Positions 23,463 through 33,889 of a stretch of DNA of 64,000 bases are shown here, piece by piece. The translations under genes were made by a program, and so were the position numbers. The stretch lies in contig CM065297.1 in the NCBI GenBank assembly GCA_032871835.1, forward strand, positions 22,201,098-22,265,097. The letters run 5' to 3'. Origin of the DNA: Dipteronia dyeriana. Its lineage: Eukaryota; Streptophyta; Magnoliopsida; Sapindales; Sapindaceae. Below the pieces are notes generated by a model, which saw nothing but the letters and a program-made list of their open reading frames with translations, did no database searches and was not told the DNA's origin. Each line of letters starts with the position of its first letter. Position 1 is the first letter of the stretch.

Positions 23463-24522
23463 TGGCTAAAAGTTGGAAAACTTGTCATCTTTTTACCCTT
23501 TTTACCACATATGAGCGTGTTGATAATTGTATTTGATGTATGTCCAACTAATAGACAAATAAAGTGTTCAATCTCAACCATTTAATTCATTCTTCACTTA
23601 TCAAAAAAAAAAAAAAATCATTCTTCAGTTCTGGTAAACCATTAATTCAAGACATGCATCTCATGATACCTTCAATATCTTTTCGAGGAAATAGCTAGAA
23701 ATAGTTTTTTTTATCAAACTTCAAAATCTTTTCAATTGTTTTGAAACTTTAGCCCTTGAAATAACAAAAATATCCTCTATTTTTTTTTTTAAGTATTTCA
23801 CTTTATTTTTTTTTAACTTTATTTTTTTTTAATAAAAAATAAAAATTTGATCGTTACTGACCTCCACCAATGAAGGTTTCACAGACCTCCATTTGGAGTT
23901 TTCTGTTGTAACATTTTTTTTACTTTTATTTTTAAATTTAAAATTTATTAAGTGTATTTTTACCCAAAAAGTTAAAACTTTTTTTTTTGTTGGGAGGGGG
24001 TTTAAATTTAGTATACTTGTTGAAAAGAGGCTTGCTTTTTTCAACAATAGTTACAAACAAATTATAAATTATAAACTTCTTTATTATGTAAACATGGGTC
24101 TTATATTTATTTATTTTAAGTTGTTAACATTATGGGTCAAGGGTTTATTAGAATCCGACGAAATTATTAAACTATACAAACACAGAAATATTAGACTATA
24201 CAGACATGACCCAGGTTGCAACTCTCACGAAAGGTTAGGGTTGTCGTTTTGTCACCAGGGACGTAATCAAGATTAAATACTAGGGTGGGCTAGAATAATT
24301 TTTTTTTCGATCATTAACATTATGATAAAATTGTATAAATTAAAAATAAAGGTACATCCAATTAAGAGTTTGAGTATCATCATTTTGAGTTTTGTATCTT
24401 TTAGTCTTGGAAGAAGATCTCGAATTTAAAATGTGAACATCATATGTGGTATTTGACCTACTTGATGACTCACCGTATTTATTTTTATCGAAATAATGGA
24501 ATAAGTTTCTTTTTTACATTAC

Positions 24523-24525
<3 letters not shown>
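23463..24525. other. AT-rich non-coding stretch with homopolymer runs
   Basis: Includes several T and A runs. At 23588-23627 a 10-bp repeat TCATTCTTCA flanks a short poly(A) insert. The 127-codon plus frame at 23893-24276 is low-complexity and unsupported. Confidence 0.5.

Positions 24526-24596
<71 letters not shown>
24526..24596. repeat. (TA)n microsatellite, about 71 bp
   Basis: Uninterrupted run of AT/TA dinucleotides; self-complementary and likely length-variable. Confidence 0.97.
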
Positions 24597-24598
<2 letters not shown>

Positions 24599-24803
24599 AA
24601 ATAAGTCATTAAATAGATAATTTACTCCAATATAATTGAACTAACCAAATTAAAAGAAGAACCATTAAATGGTTACATATTTTAGTAAAAATTTTAAGCT
24701 TATTATGTGACTATAAATTATGACATTGAGACATACATAAACCCAAAACACTAAAAAGTGGTACAAAGCTCGCCCCATCACTACTCGGGTTCAAAAAATA
24801 AAT

Positions 24804-26836
24804 AGCACTTTTTGGACGTAACATTTCAATATTGTCACTGCTTTAATAACTTATGTTTAAAATGAACTTATTATGGTGAACGGACAAAAATACCCTCAAT
24901 AGTTGTTCCACATCAGATTTCTTTCATTCATTTTATAGTGATAGTTTTGAAGTAAAGAGAGAAAATCTCGTTGAAACTCAGACAATCACTCGAACGTCGA
25001 CAGAGTGACGCTACGCAGATGCATTCGGGGTCCAGCTCCCCGCCAAGCTCGCGGTGGTCGAGCTGCCAGGTTAGCTGGAGGGGCAGAGGCCAGCGCCCCG
25101 AGAGCTTTTTTTTCTGGTCAGTACTTAATATACTCGAAATATAATTACAAAAGGCTCAGAGCCTTTAGTAAAAGTCTCGAACCTAGTAAAAAAAAAGCCC
25201 GGATACTTGATAAAAATACTCGAACCCATTAAAAAAAAGCTCAGGCACTTGGCAAAAAAGCTCGAACCCTTACAAAAAAAGGTCGAGCTTTTTTTTAATG
25301 GGTTCGAGTTTTTTGCTAATTGCCTGAGCTTTTTTTTTTACTAAGTGCTTGAACTTTTATTTTAACTTGACAAAAAGGCTCGAACACAGTAAAAAAAGCT
25401 CGGGAACTTAACAAAAAAGATCGAACACATAAAAAAAAAAAAGCTCGGACACGTGACAAAAAAGCTCGAACTCTTACCAAAAAAGCTCGAGCTTTTTTTT
25501 AATGGGTTCGAGTTTTTGTGTCAAGTGCCCGAGCTTTTTTTTACTGGATTCGAGTTTTTTTACCTAGTGCCCGATTTTTTTTTTTAACTTGGCAAAAAGG
25601 CTCGAACCAAGTAAAAAAAAGCTCGGGCACTTGGTAAAAAAACTAGAACCTATTAAAAAAAAAGCTCGAAAACTTGGTAAAAAAGCTCAGACACTTGGTA
25701 AAAAAGCTCGAATCCATTAAAAATAAAAGCTCCACCTTTTTTGCCAAGTGACCAAGTTTTTTTTACTGGGTTCGAGCTTTTTTATCAAGTGTCCGAGCTT
25801 TTTTTTAACTTGACAAAAAGATTCGAACCAAGTAAAAAAAAGCTCGGGCACTTGGTAAAAAAGCTCGAACCCTTTTAAAAAAAGCTCGGGCACTTGGTAA
25901 AAAAGCTCGAACCCATTAAAAATAAAAAGCTCGAACCCATTTAAAAAAAGCTCGGACACTTGGTAAAAAAGTTCGAATCCATTAAAACTAAAAGCTCGAG
26001 CTTTTTTGCCAAGTGCTTGAGCTTTTCTTTACTGGGTTCGAGCTTTTTTACCAGGTGCCCGAGCTTTTTTTTAACTTGGCAAAAAGGCTTGAACCAAGTA
26101 AAAAAAGCTCGGGCACTTGGCAAAAATGTTCGAACTCTTTTAAAAAAAGCTCGGGCACTTGGTAAAAAAGCTTGAGCCCATTAAAAAAAAGCTCGAGCTT
26201 TTTTGGTAAGGGTTCGAGCTTTTTTGTCAAGTGCCCAAGTTTTTTTTATTGGGTTCAAGCTTTTTTACCAAGGGTTAGAAATTTATTTGGGCCATATCAA
26301 AAAAGCTCGGAGACAAATCTCAGACATTAACTTAACAAAAAAGCTCAAAGACAAATAAAAAAAGCTCGGAGGTGTATAAAAAAATCTCGAAATCATATCA
26401 AAATAGCTCGGACACTAATCAAAAAATCTCGGAGTAATTTAAAAAAGTCTCGAACAGAATCTGGAGACTAAATGTTCATATATGTTCATACAAAGATTGA
26501 GACAACAAATCATAACGAATGAATATATTGTTAAACCACACAGAAATATATGATAATATATAAACGAAGTTCACAAATATATGTTATTTTTTGTGCGCAG
26601 AATCTAGAGAGAGACAAGTTTTTTGGAGAGAGAGATGAGTTGTAGATCGATTTTCAGATAAATATTTTGAAGAGAGAGAAAGATGGGAGTTATCGTTTTC
26701 AAAGCGTAGATAGAAGCACAATGAGAATAAAAAATAGATTATTTAAGGGCAATTTGGGTAGTTCACCATAATAGGTGTCTTTTAAACTTAAGTTATTAAA
26801 ACGGTGACATTATTACAACACAAAAAAAAAGGTGAC
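24804..26836. mobile_element. Long-TIR element carrying an alternating inverted minisatellite
   Basis: The left end (24804-24895) and right end (about 26745-26836) are inverted repeats of about 90 bp. Both contain the patterns 'tttaataactta', 'gtttaaaa' and 'ttatggtgaac' when read inward. Next to the left end is a unique block (24896-25120) with a GC-rich section, then 1.3 kb of 'agctcg' minisatellite. There is no transposase, so the element is non-autonomous. A truncated relative sits at 10513-11481. The superfamily is undetermined. Confidence 0.8.
25140..26450. repeat. 'agctcg' minisatellite in alternating orientation
   Basis: The unit is about 40 bp: AAAAAAGCTCGGGCACTTGG followed by a TAAAAAAGCTCGAACCCATT-type half. 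Forward blocks alternate with inverted blocks, which read GGGTTCGAGC...CAAGTGCCCGAGC. Inverted blocks begin near 25283, 25490, 25733, 25998 and 26197. Several junctions are exact palindromes of the type AAAAGCTCGAGCTTTT. Long frames across it (25717-26230) are artefacts of the repeat. Confidence 0.9.
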
Positions 26837-27220
26837 ATATCTCATCATTTCCACATCACCACTCCATGGTAATTTTCATTTATGCTTATACGTATACACA
26901 AATATCCCTCCAATTTTAGTAAACAAAAGCTTCAAAACAGGGAGATAATTGTAAATTAATAATAATAAAGAGCATACTATATAATAGGGTAAATATCATT
27001 TTAATCCCTGTGATTTACCCTATTATCCATTTCGATCCTTGTAGTTTCAGTATTAGCCCGTTTAATCCTTCTGTGACGGTTTCTGTTAAAATCAGACCAT
27101 CTGACATAATCAGATGGTCAAATGACTGTTATACCCCTACTAAATGAGTTGTCTGTTGGAAAGACAATTAAAGCCTCAAAAGTAACCGTTGTAAACAACA
27201 ACTACTTTTTTTCTTTCTCT

Positions 27221-27230
27221 TATAAAAAGG
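27221..27230 (+). promoter_or_regulatory. TATA box of the MULE second gene
   Basis: TATAAAAAGG follows a pyrimidine-rich stretch 235 bp inside the left TIR and 356 bp before the ATG at 27586. This is a good match to a plant TATA box. The leader between is rich in CACA and CAACAC repeats. Confidence 0.55.
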
Positions 27231-27585
27231 CATGCACCCTGCTACACTACAACCTCATCTTACATTTTCTTCCACACGCAGCACAAACCCTTCATACAAA
27301 AGCCTTCATACATTTGCAACCTATTCAACACACAGCACATGCTCCAACACTCATATTATACAAACACATAAACCCTTTTTACATTTTCTTCCACAACACA
27401 CATCACACTCATATTTTATGCCACAACACCTGCTCCAACACTCATATTTTATGCCACAGCACACATATACAAACTCAACAAAGAAAAACAATATCAACAA
27501 ATATATATGTCAACCAACCACAACAACCACATCTACCACAGAAATATCAAGCAAACACAGACAACATAAATCAATAGCAGCAGCC

Positions 27586-28077
27586 ATGGAGACATCATCA
27601 AGCTCAACAATGGCTATCAATGGCGGGATAATCAAATTCAAAAACCAAAAATGCTTATGTGGGATTAAAGCCGCTGTGAAGATATCTGAATCTCAAAAAA
27701 ATCCATAGAAATTGTATTTTTTCTGCGAGAGAGGAAAATCTAATTTCTTTAGATTTTGGGATCCTGACATTGAAGAATTTAACCAAACTGAATTCGTAGG
27801 AAGCAATTCACAAAGGTATGATGATAGAGAACATTTTCAGCTTCAACAAGAAATGACAAGTGTAATGCAGAAGTTGGAACTATTATGGCAAAGGGTGCAG
27901 CACCTAGAAAGCTTACATTTAAGGACGCATAATTTGGAAAATAACATTCATGGGAGAATGCAAAACCTAGAGTCTAGACAAGGGGGGCAAAGGCTAACGT
28001 GGGTAGTTAACATAGTGTTGTTTGGTGTAACAATGACAGTGTTTGTACTTAGTCTAACAAACAATCATGGAATGTAA
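27586..28077 (+). pseudogene. GRF-type zinc-finger protein with coiled coil and C-terminal TM segment, inside a MULE
   Basis: The frame has 164 codons including stop, interrupted once by TAG at codon 41. Residues about 23-62 show the GRF zinc-finger pattern: C-L-C-G, then K-N-P, then YFFC, then F-F-R-F-W-D. The fourth zinc ligand reads Ser instead of Cys (GKSNFF). A heptad-like helix follows (QLQQEMTSVMQKLELLWQRV), and the end is hydrophobic (VVNIVLFGVTMTVFVLSL), a likely membrane anchor. Plants have many small GRF-finger proteins with this layout. GRF fingers bind single-stranded DNA in some proteins; the role here is unknown. Without the stop and the Cys-to-Ser change it would be a normal family member. 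Confidence 0.8.
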
Positions 28078-28396
28078 TAATTAGTAAAGCATAAGCATAA
28101 AGAAAAAGTAGATAGAGTTCATAATACCCTTAGATTGCATAACAAAAGTGCAGCCAATTACTGTCAAATTTCTACATGGTCTGTGTGCTAGCACAAACAA
28201 AAAACAAATTTCAGCATATATAATGGTTTACTAACCATAATTAAAAAATGCTAGCAAGAAGACCACACATTTAAACAAAAAAAAACATGTGAAGATGAAC
28301 AAAATAAAGTAGAGTTCATAATTACGAATTCAAAATAAAACTAAATTTTGTTAACCAAGAACTGCCAGTGTTGCACTTTCAACTGCCAGTCTTCCA

Positions 28397-31362
28397 TCAG
28401 TCCAAGTCCTTTTGTGTTTGAGTCTGGGTTGGTGGTGGCTGTGAAGATGAACCTTCAAGTGCTGATTGTTGTTGGATTGGGTGATGTGAAGATGAGGTTG
28501 TAGTGGAGGTTTCATTAGTCTGTAAAAAGAATTTGCAAAGGAAAAAGAAAAAAATTAATTAGATAAAGAAGTTTGAAAAATGAATGTAGAAGAAATATAT
28601 TCAGTTTTGTTGTTTTGACATACCTTGTTTTTGCATGTTCTTTTGTTGTGTCTAACTTGGCTGCAAAGTTTGCATGTCACAGTTCCAAACTTTCCTCCTT
28701 TAGGGCCCTCGTCTGGTTCCCTCTTCCTTTGAGTCTTCGGCCTTCCAGGTTGCACAGTGCGAGGTGGTGGATCTATGAGTTCTGTTTGACCTTCAATTAG
28801 TACAGAAGCAGGGACTTCTGGCCACCTCTTTTGATCGGGAATTGGGTGGATCATTCCACCATAAGTTTGCATGTAGGCACTCTTGGTCAAACATTGATGG
28901 ACATATTCACTCACCTTATCCTTCACTGCAGCCTTACCACAATGGTGGCTTATGGAGGCCATTGCATGCCTACAAGGGATCCCGCTCACTTGCCAACTGC
29001 CACACTGACAACTATACTCACCAAGTTTAACAGCATATCCCTTATTTGGACCTAAAAGCTCATACTCCATGTTCCCAGCAGCTATAATTGTTAACACCCT
29101 GCTCTGTTTACTATTCTTTAATATCTTTGCATTAACTTTAGGTGGCAAAACTGAATTCTATTGTTGACACTCTACCTTTCTCTCTTGGAATTTTCTCATA
29201 ACCATCCTCCTAATAAACTCAAGCAACTCTAAGTAAGAAGAAGCTCTATGAGTCCCTATCATGCTATTAAAGGCTTCAGTCATATAGTTGGTAACATGGT
29301 CACACCTAATTACGTGATCATAAGCATACCTAAACCAATGCTTTGGTTCAATTTCTTGCAACCAACTCTTCGCAGCAGGGTTTATGGCACCAATCTCGTC
29401 CATTGTTTCTTTAAAGTCACTAAACATTAGAGCTTCAGCTAGCTCTCCAAAACAGTTTATTGAAATGATCACCCTTGTAGGTTAGTCTAAAGTTGGCATA
29501 TATATGCCTTGCACAATACCTTTCCAAAGGAAAAAAAAAACATAAATATTTTGTACACAAGGTTTTACATTTCAAAACTAGAAGTCTATGTATGATTTGC
29601 TCATAAATGTAAAAAAAATAAATACTAGAATAAAATCTGTTGTCAATTATTAGAAACTACATGTATTAGATTTAAGCTGTCAAAACTTCAGTAAAAAATT
29701 ATGTATGTATGCTAACCAGACAACAGTATCACAAGGTAACAAAATTAAAATTAAATGCACAAATGAGCCACAACTCAACTTAGCAAGACTAATATATATA
29801 TATATATGCAATCAGATCATAAAAGAAATTACCTTCTATTTGGAAAATGCTAATGCAATGCGTGAATGACTCTTTTTTGTCTATCAGACATGAAAGTCAA
29901 GTTTCGGTCTGATGGGTACTTGAGATGAATCTTCAGGTTGTTTAAGAACCATTCCCAACTGGACTGTGTCTCCTTCTTACAAATGCAAACAGCTAGTGGG
30001 AATAATCCACTGTTTGCATCCAATGCCACAGCAGAAAGTAGCACTCCTCCATATGGCCCTTTTAAGTGGCATCCATCCATTCCAATAAAGCCCTGCAGCC
30101 TTCCAGGAAACCTAATTTTTGAGCTTTAAAGCTTAGAAACATCCTATGAAAGGTAGGGTGTGGTTGTTGGGTGGAAATATGAACTGTTGATCCAGGGTTA
30201 CTTTGGTTCACCATGTAAGCATATCTCCTTAATTTAGCAAAAGCTTTAGCATGATCTTTTGCTAACCCCTCTAAAGCTCGTTTCTTGGAATTATACAACC
30301 TTTAAATGTCAACCGAGACCTTATATTTCTCCCTCAACAGATCACTTATCACCTTAATAGAAATACTATGATTGCCCTTCACAAGGTTCTCAAATTTAGA
30401 GGCAATCCACTTGACCTTAGCCTCTTTATTGTTGTAAATCCTATGACATTCATGTATGTAAACTAAAGTTTTTATCTTCAATGTCATTCTATCAAGGAGG
30501 CATGAACCGTGTGCTCTCCAAGGACAACCAGCTTCTTTGCACTTGTAGGCCTGTCTTTGAAGGTCATTTTTAACTCTAATTAAAGTTACCCCTCTTGGAT
30601 TGCATACTCCCTGAATAATTCTTTCATTTGCTCAATATTGTCAAACGTTTGACCTACTTCAAACTTATTATCACCATCCATCATTTTCTTGAATGGTATA
30701 CCTTTCACCAACTTGGCGATCCTAACCTGTGCAGGTTCAAGCTCCGAGTCACTAAAATACTCATCTTTAGACTTCGATTGGTAACCCTCAAATAAATCCA
30801 TGCACTCCTTCATTATGCCATCATCCCCATCAACAGATTCTTCCTCAAATACTAGGACCTTGTCATACTGCCTATTTTATCCCTCATTAGCCTGTCTACC
30901 CTCTCCCTCTCCCTCACCATCCTCACCATCCTTATCATCATCTTTCTCACTATCACCATCATAATTCAACTTATCGGCCTCAAAGTCACACCAACCTAAC
31001 GTTTGGCAACCACCCTGTTGATCCAACACTTCATGTTCTTAATTAGGCCTAGAAGATGACCCTTCTGGAGGACTTGGAACATAACATCTATTTTCTAACT
31101 CAAAAACTATTTTTCATAACCTACGGTCCTCAAACTCCTTAAAAAACTCAATTAACTCACTATCTTTATTCACCTCAACTCTCTCATCACACCAAGGTAA
31201 GTGTATCCAAACAAGGCAATCTTCGTTAGGCACTACATCTTGTCCACTAAGCTCCTCAATTGTTGCACGAATCAAACTAATGAGGCTTATGTGATCAGAA
31301 TCACACTGACCTACATCATCCACCTCATTCCTAAACATCACAGTTATTGTGAAAATATCCAT
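28397..31362 (-). pseudogene. MULE transposase (mudrA-like), degenerate, spliced
   Basis: The order on the minus strand runs as follows. A PB1-like N-terminal domain (31362-31114) comes first, then an acidic region (about 31080-30820) and the MuDR N-terminal domain (30813-30302). The MULE catalytic domain is next (about 30300-29850, with 'MDGCHLKGPYGGVLLSAVAL'; the D of this DGCH-type motif is the first catalytic Asp). The C-terminal half starts with 'RYCARHIYANF' (about 29510), then a SWIM zinc finger (29030-28970, CQCG...CRHA) and a CCHC knuckle (CKLCSQVRHNKRTC). A likely intron is 29832-29520. A second intron, 28623-28520 (GT-AG), leads to a last exon 28519-28397 that is Ser/Gln/Thr-rich and ends in TGA. 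Stops (for example TAG near 29156) and frameshifts show it is inactive. The protein would cut and rejoin DNA at the TIRs. Confidence 0.88.
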
Positions 31363-32560
31363 TTCACCTATGTATAAAAAAAATATGCAATCTAAATTAA
31401 CATATATATTTATAACATATCAAATATATCTGTTAACAGTTTTGTCAAGCCATCAACAAACAATCTCCAAAAGCAGAAAAATCCCAGTTCACAAATACAA
31501 AAATCGAATTACTTGTAGTAAACTCATTTATCAACCACAAACAAAAACAAAAGACACTGACATAATATATCTTTCAAACATTAGAACCATTTATTATTCT
31601 TGTTCTTATATTCTTCTATATACAAGATAATAATAATAATAAAAAACCAAACAAAGCAAACAACATAATAAATTATGTTTTAATTATATTCAAAATTTAG
31701 TTACTCAAGTGATATCAAAACCATAAAAACTTGTTTTGCAAACTTAATAATAATCAACCCAACATAAAATCATATGAAACACTTATAGACAAAAGAAATA
31801 CAAACAAATTCACATCATAAACAGAAAAGAGCATAAATCAACCCTAGATGATTTGAACCCGATAGTTTAAAAAAAAAAGACAATCATTTATTTTTAAAAT
31901 TTTGTTTACTTTCGGTACTAACACACGTAAAACTACTGCAACAACCAAGAATTACACTTCATCGGCTTTCAATAGCAAAACCCCCAATTTCTCATACATT
32001 GTAACCATAGATAGATGAAATCTTTAAAGAATCTAGACACAAACATATTGCATGCAACAAATATCAATCAAAACACACTAAATCATCCTTCATTCTTTCA
32101 ATAACCTAATGCTCAGCAAGCTTCAAATCCTCCTCGCAACAGGTGTTCTTCTACAAGTATTCCTAAAAATGAACGTCTAGTACAAACGAGGTTTCACAAC
32201 ATTTCAAGAAGAACGTGGAAATGACGTGAAAACAGTCAAAGAAGTTGGGTTCTGTAGGGTTTTTGGCGCGAAGCTTCAGACTGTTGTTGTGGTTTCTAAA
32301 GAAAAACGAAACCAAATGAAAATGACAGTGGAAGTGGAACCACACTAGTCAGTGTTTTTATTTTAAAGTTTTATGTGACATGTCAGGGAGATGGATTACA
32401 TCTCAACCTTTCAATTTCTTATTTGTTTTTTATTACCAATTTTTTTAATTTTTTAATTTACAGTTTTGCCATTCAGATAAGAAATTCTAGAAGAATGCAT
32501 GATGCTTTTACAAATTTACCCTCACTTTGTTAACGGAAATTTTTAAAACTCTAGCGAAAT
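31363..32560. other. MULE 5' region of the transposase gene
   Basis: AT-rich DNA between the transposase start and the right TIR. It would hold the transposase promoter. The plus-strand frame at 31349-31630 is not supported. I see no strong TATA box. Confidence 0.4.
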
Positions 32561-32683
32561 TAGACGGCAGGGACTAAAATAAGAATTAATTGAAACCATA
32601 AGGACCTGTATGGCCAATACTGAAACTACGAGGATCGAAATGGATAATAGGGTAAACCACATGCACTAAAATGATATTTACCC
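32560..32683. repeat. right TIR of the MULE
   Basis: Reverse-complemented, it begins GGGTAAATATCATTTTA and contains 'taccctattatccatttc' and 'gtagtttcagtatt', matching the left TIR at 26987-27110. It ends about 1.2 kb before the CSLA9 start codon. Confidence 0.9.
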
Positions 32684-32692
32684 TATTTAATA

Positions 32693-33889
32693 TAATACAA
32701 CAACCATTTGAGCTGTCACATTGATGCCAACTGTGGGCATTTTTGTTTTGTTTTTGTTTTCTTATCTTTTCTTCTTGTAATTGTAAATCCATGTATTTGG
32801 ATTTCTGACGTACTTTAAAGTATATTCAGTTCAATTCTTATGATTGTGTTGTCAAACGAATTAAAATGCGTAATAATAGAAAATTGTGTCAAACATGTAA
32901 TTTTTGTAAGTATTATATCAAATATTACATGGCACAAGTGCGATACATATAGCATATAACAAATAAATTATAACTATTCTTTCCAAAACACATGAAATTT
33001 TATATTTATGTATTAAAATAATTAATTAAAATAAAAATGTACTTTTTAAATTAAATTTTGGGTTTTTAATAAAAGGACGCAATTATAATTTATAAATACC
33101 AACATTCGAACCCAAAATGGAAACAAAAGAACAAAAAAAGACGTATAAAAATAACACCGGAGCCTGGCCACCGGCAGTTTGACTGATTTTTACTTGTTTT
33201 ATATAAGCCGCATATTTTGTTGTTGTGGTAGTTAGAGCCTTGAGGTTTCGAAAAACAAAATAAAACCATTATAGAAAAAAAAGAAATAACAAAATAATTT
33301 AAAAAAAATCAACAGAAATAACATTCAGAGAAAGGAGAAAGTTTATATAAAGACATTGTTCTTTTTATTTCTCCTTGCTCTTCTTGTTTTTTTTTCCATT
33401 TCTCATCTCTGTTTTGAACTTTTATATATACATTGTTCTGCTTCTGTTTTCCTCTGTTTACAGAAGCAGAAAAAAAAAAAAAGAAGAGGTTTTTTATTTG
33501 GTAAGAGAAATTATTTCGATAGACCTTTCCTTTCAAGTGTTGGTTGTTGTTGTTGGTGTAATGTATTAGTTTTCTGGGTTTGATAGATTGTGATTTGTAG
33601 CTGTTTAGTTTAAGTTTTTTTTGAAAAAATTAGTTGGGTTATGAGTCGGTGACTGACATTCCAGCTCTGCAACTTCCATTGTTTTGACTTTTGCGTACCT
33701 CAGAAGCAAAATCACATAACAAAAGAAGAAATATTCGTGCTCTTTTGGAAAAGGAGGCTCTTTAAATCCATGCAGATCTAGTGCGCTTCCTTCAAAAACC
33801 GTTTTCAATCATCTTTTAACATTGTTTCTAGCTTCCCATTTGCCTCTCCTCTGTTTTTGCTCTGTTTTCACAACACAAGAAAATCATAA
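32693..33889 (+). promoter_or_regulatory. CSLA9 upstream region with candidate TATA boxes
   Basis: Between the MULE and the ATG at 33890. Candidate TATA boxes are TTTATATAAG at 33198-33207 and GTTTATATAA at 33341-33350. The second is followed by pyrimidine-rich sequence typical of a 5' leader. Which one is used cannot be told from sequence. A/T homopolymers at 33280-33300 and 33465-33485 are present. The short frames here on both strands are not genes. Confidence 0.4.

Larger units (their letters stand above)
26978..32692. mobile_element. MULE (Mutator-like) transposon with two convergent genes, 5.7 kb
   Basis: The element at 26987-32683 has inverted ends starting GGGTAAATATCATTTTA. The TIRs match over about 100 bp, including 'taccctattatccatttc'. 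The 9-bp flanks are TATATAATA (left) and TATTTAATA (right), one mismatch, as expected for the 9-bp duplication of Mutator elements. Inside, a mudrA-like transposase runs leftward from the right TIR, and a GRF zinc-finger gene runs rightward from the left TIR. Both carry nonsense changes. Confidence 0.92.

Noticed and set aside
23893..24276. 127-codon plus-strand ORF
   Set aside because: Poly-T-derived Phe/Leu-rich peptide without family motifs.
24255..24790. Possible element bounded by 'ctagggtggg' and 'cgccccatcact'
   Set aside because: The ends suggest a repeat, but I could not show inverted ends or a target duplication.
25717..26230. Overlapping ORFs on both strands rich in Phe, Leu, Lys and Glu
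   Set aside because: They are translations of the 'agctcg' minisatellite; repeat units that avoid stops give long frames on both strands.
27122..27708. Two overlapping ORFs of about 150 codons before the GRF gene
   Set aside because: They cover the CACA-rich leader in other frames; the real frame is fixed by the zinc-finger motif starting at 27586.
31349..31630. 93-codon plus-strand ORF in the MULE
   Set aside because: Lies opposite the transposase start and in AT-rich 5' DNA, with no motif.
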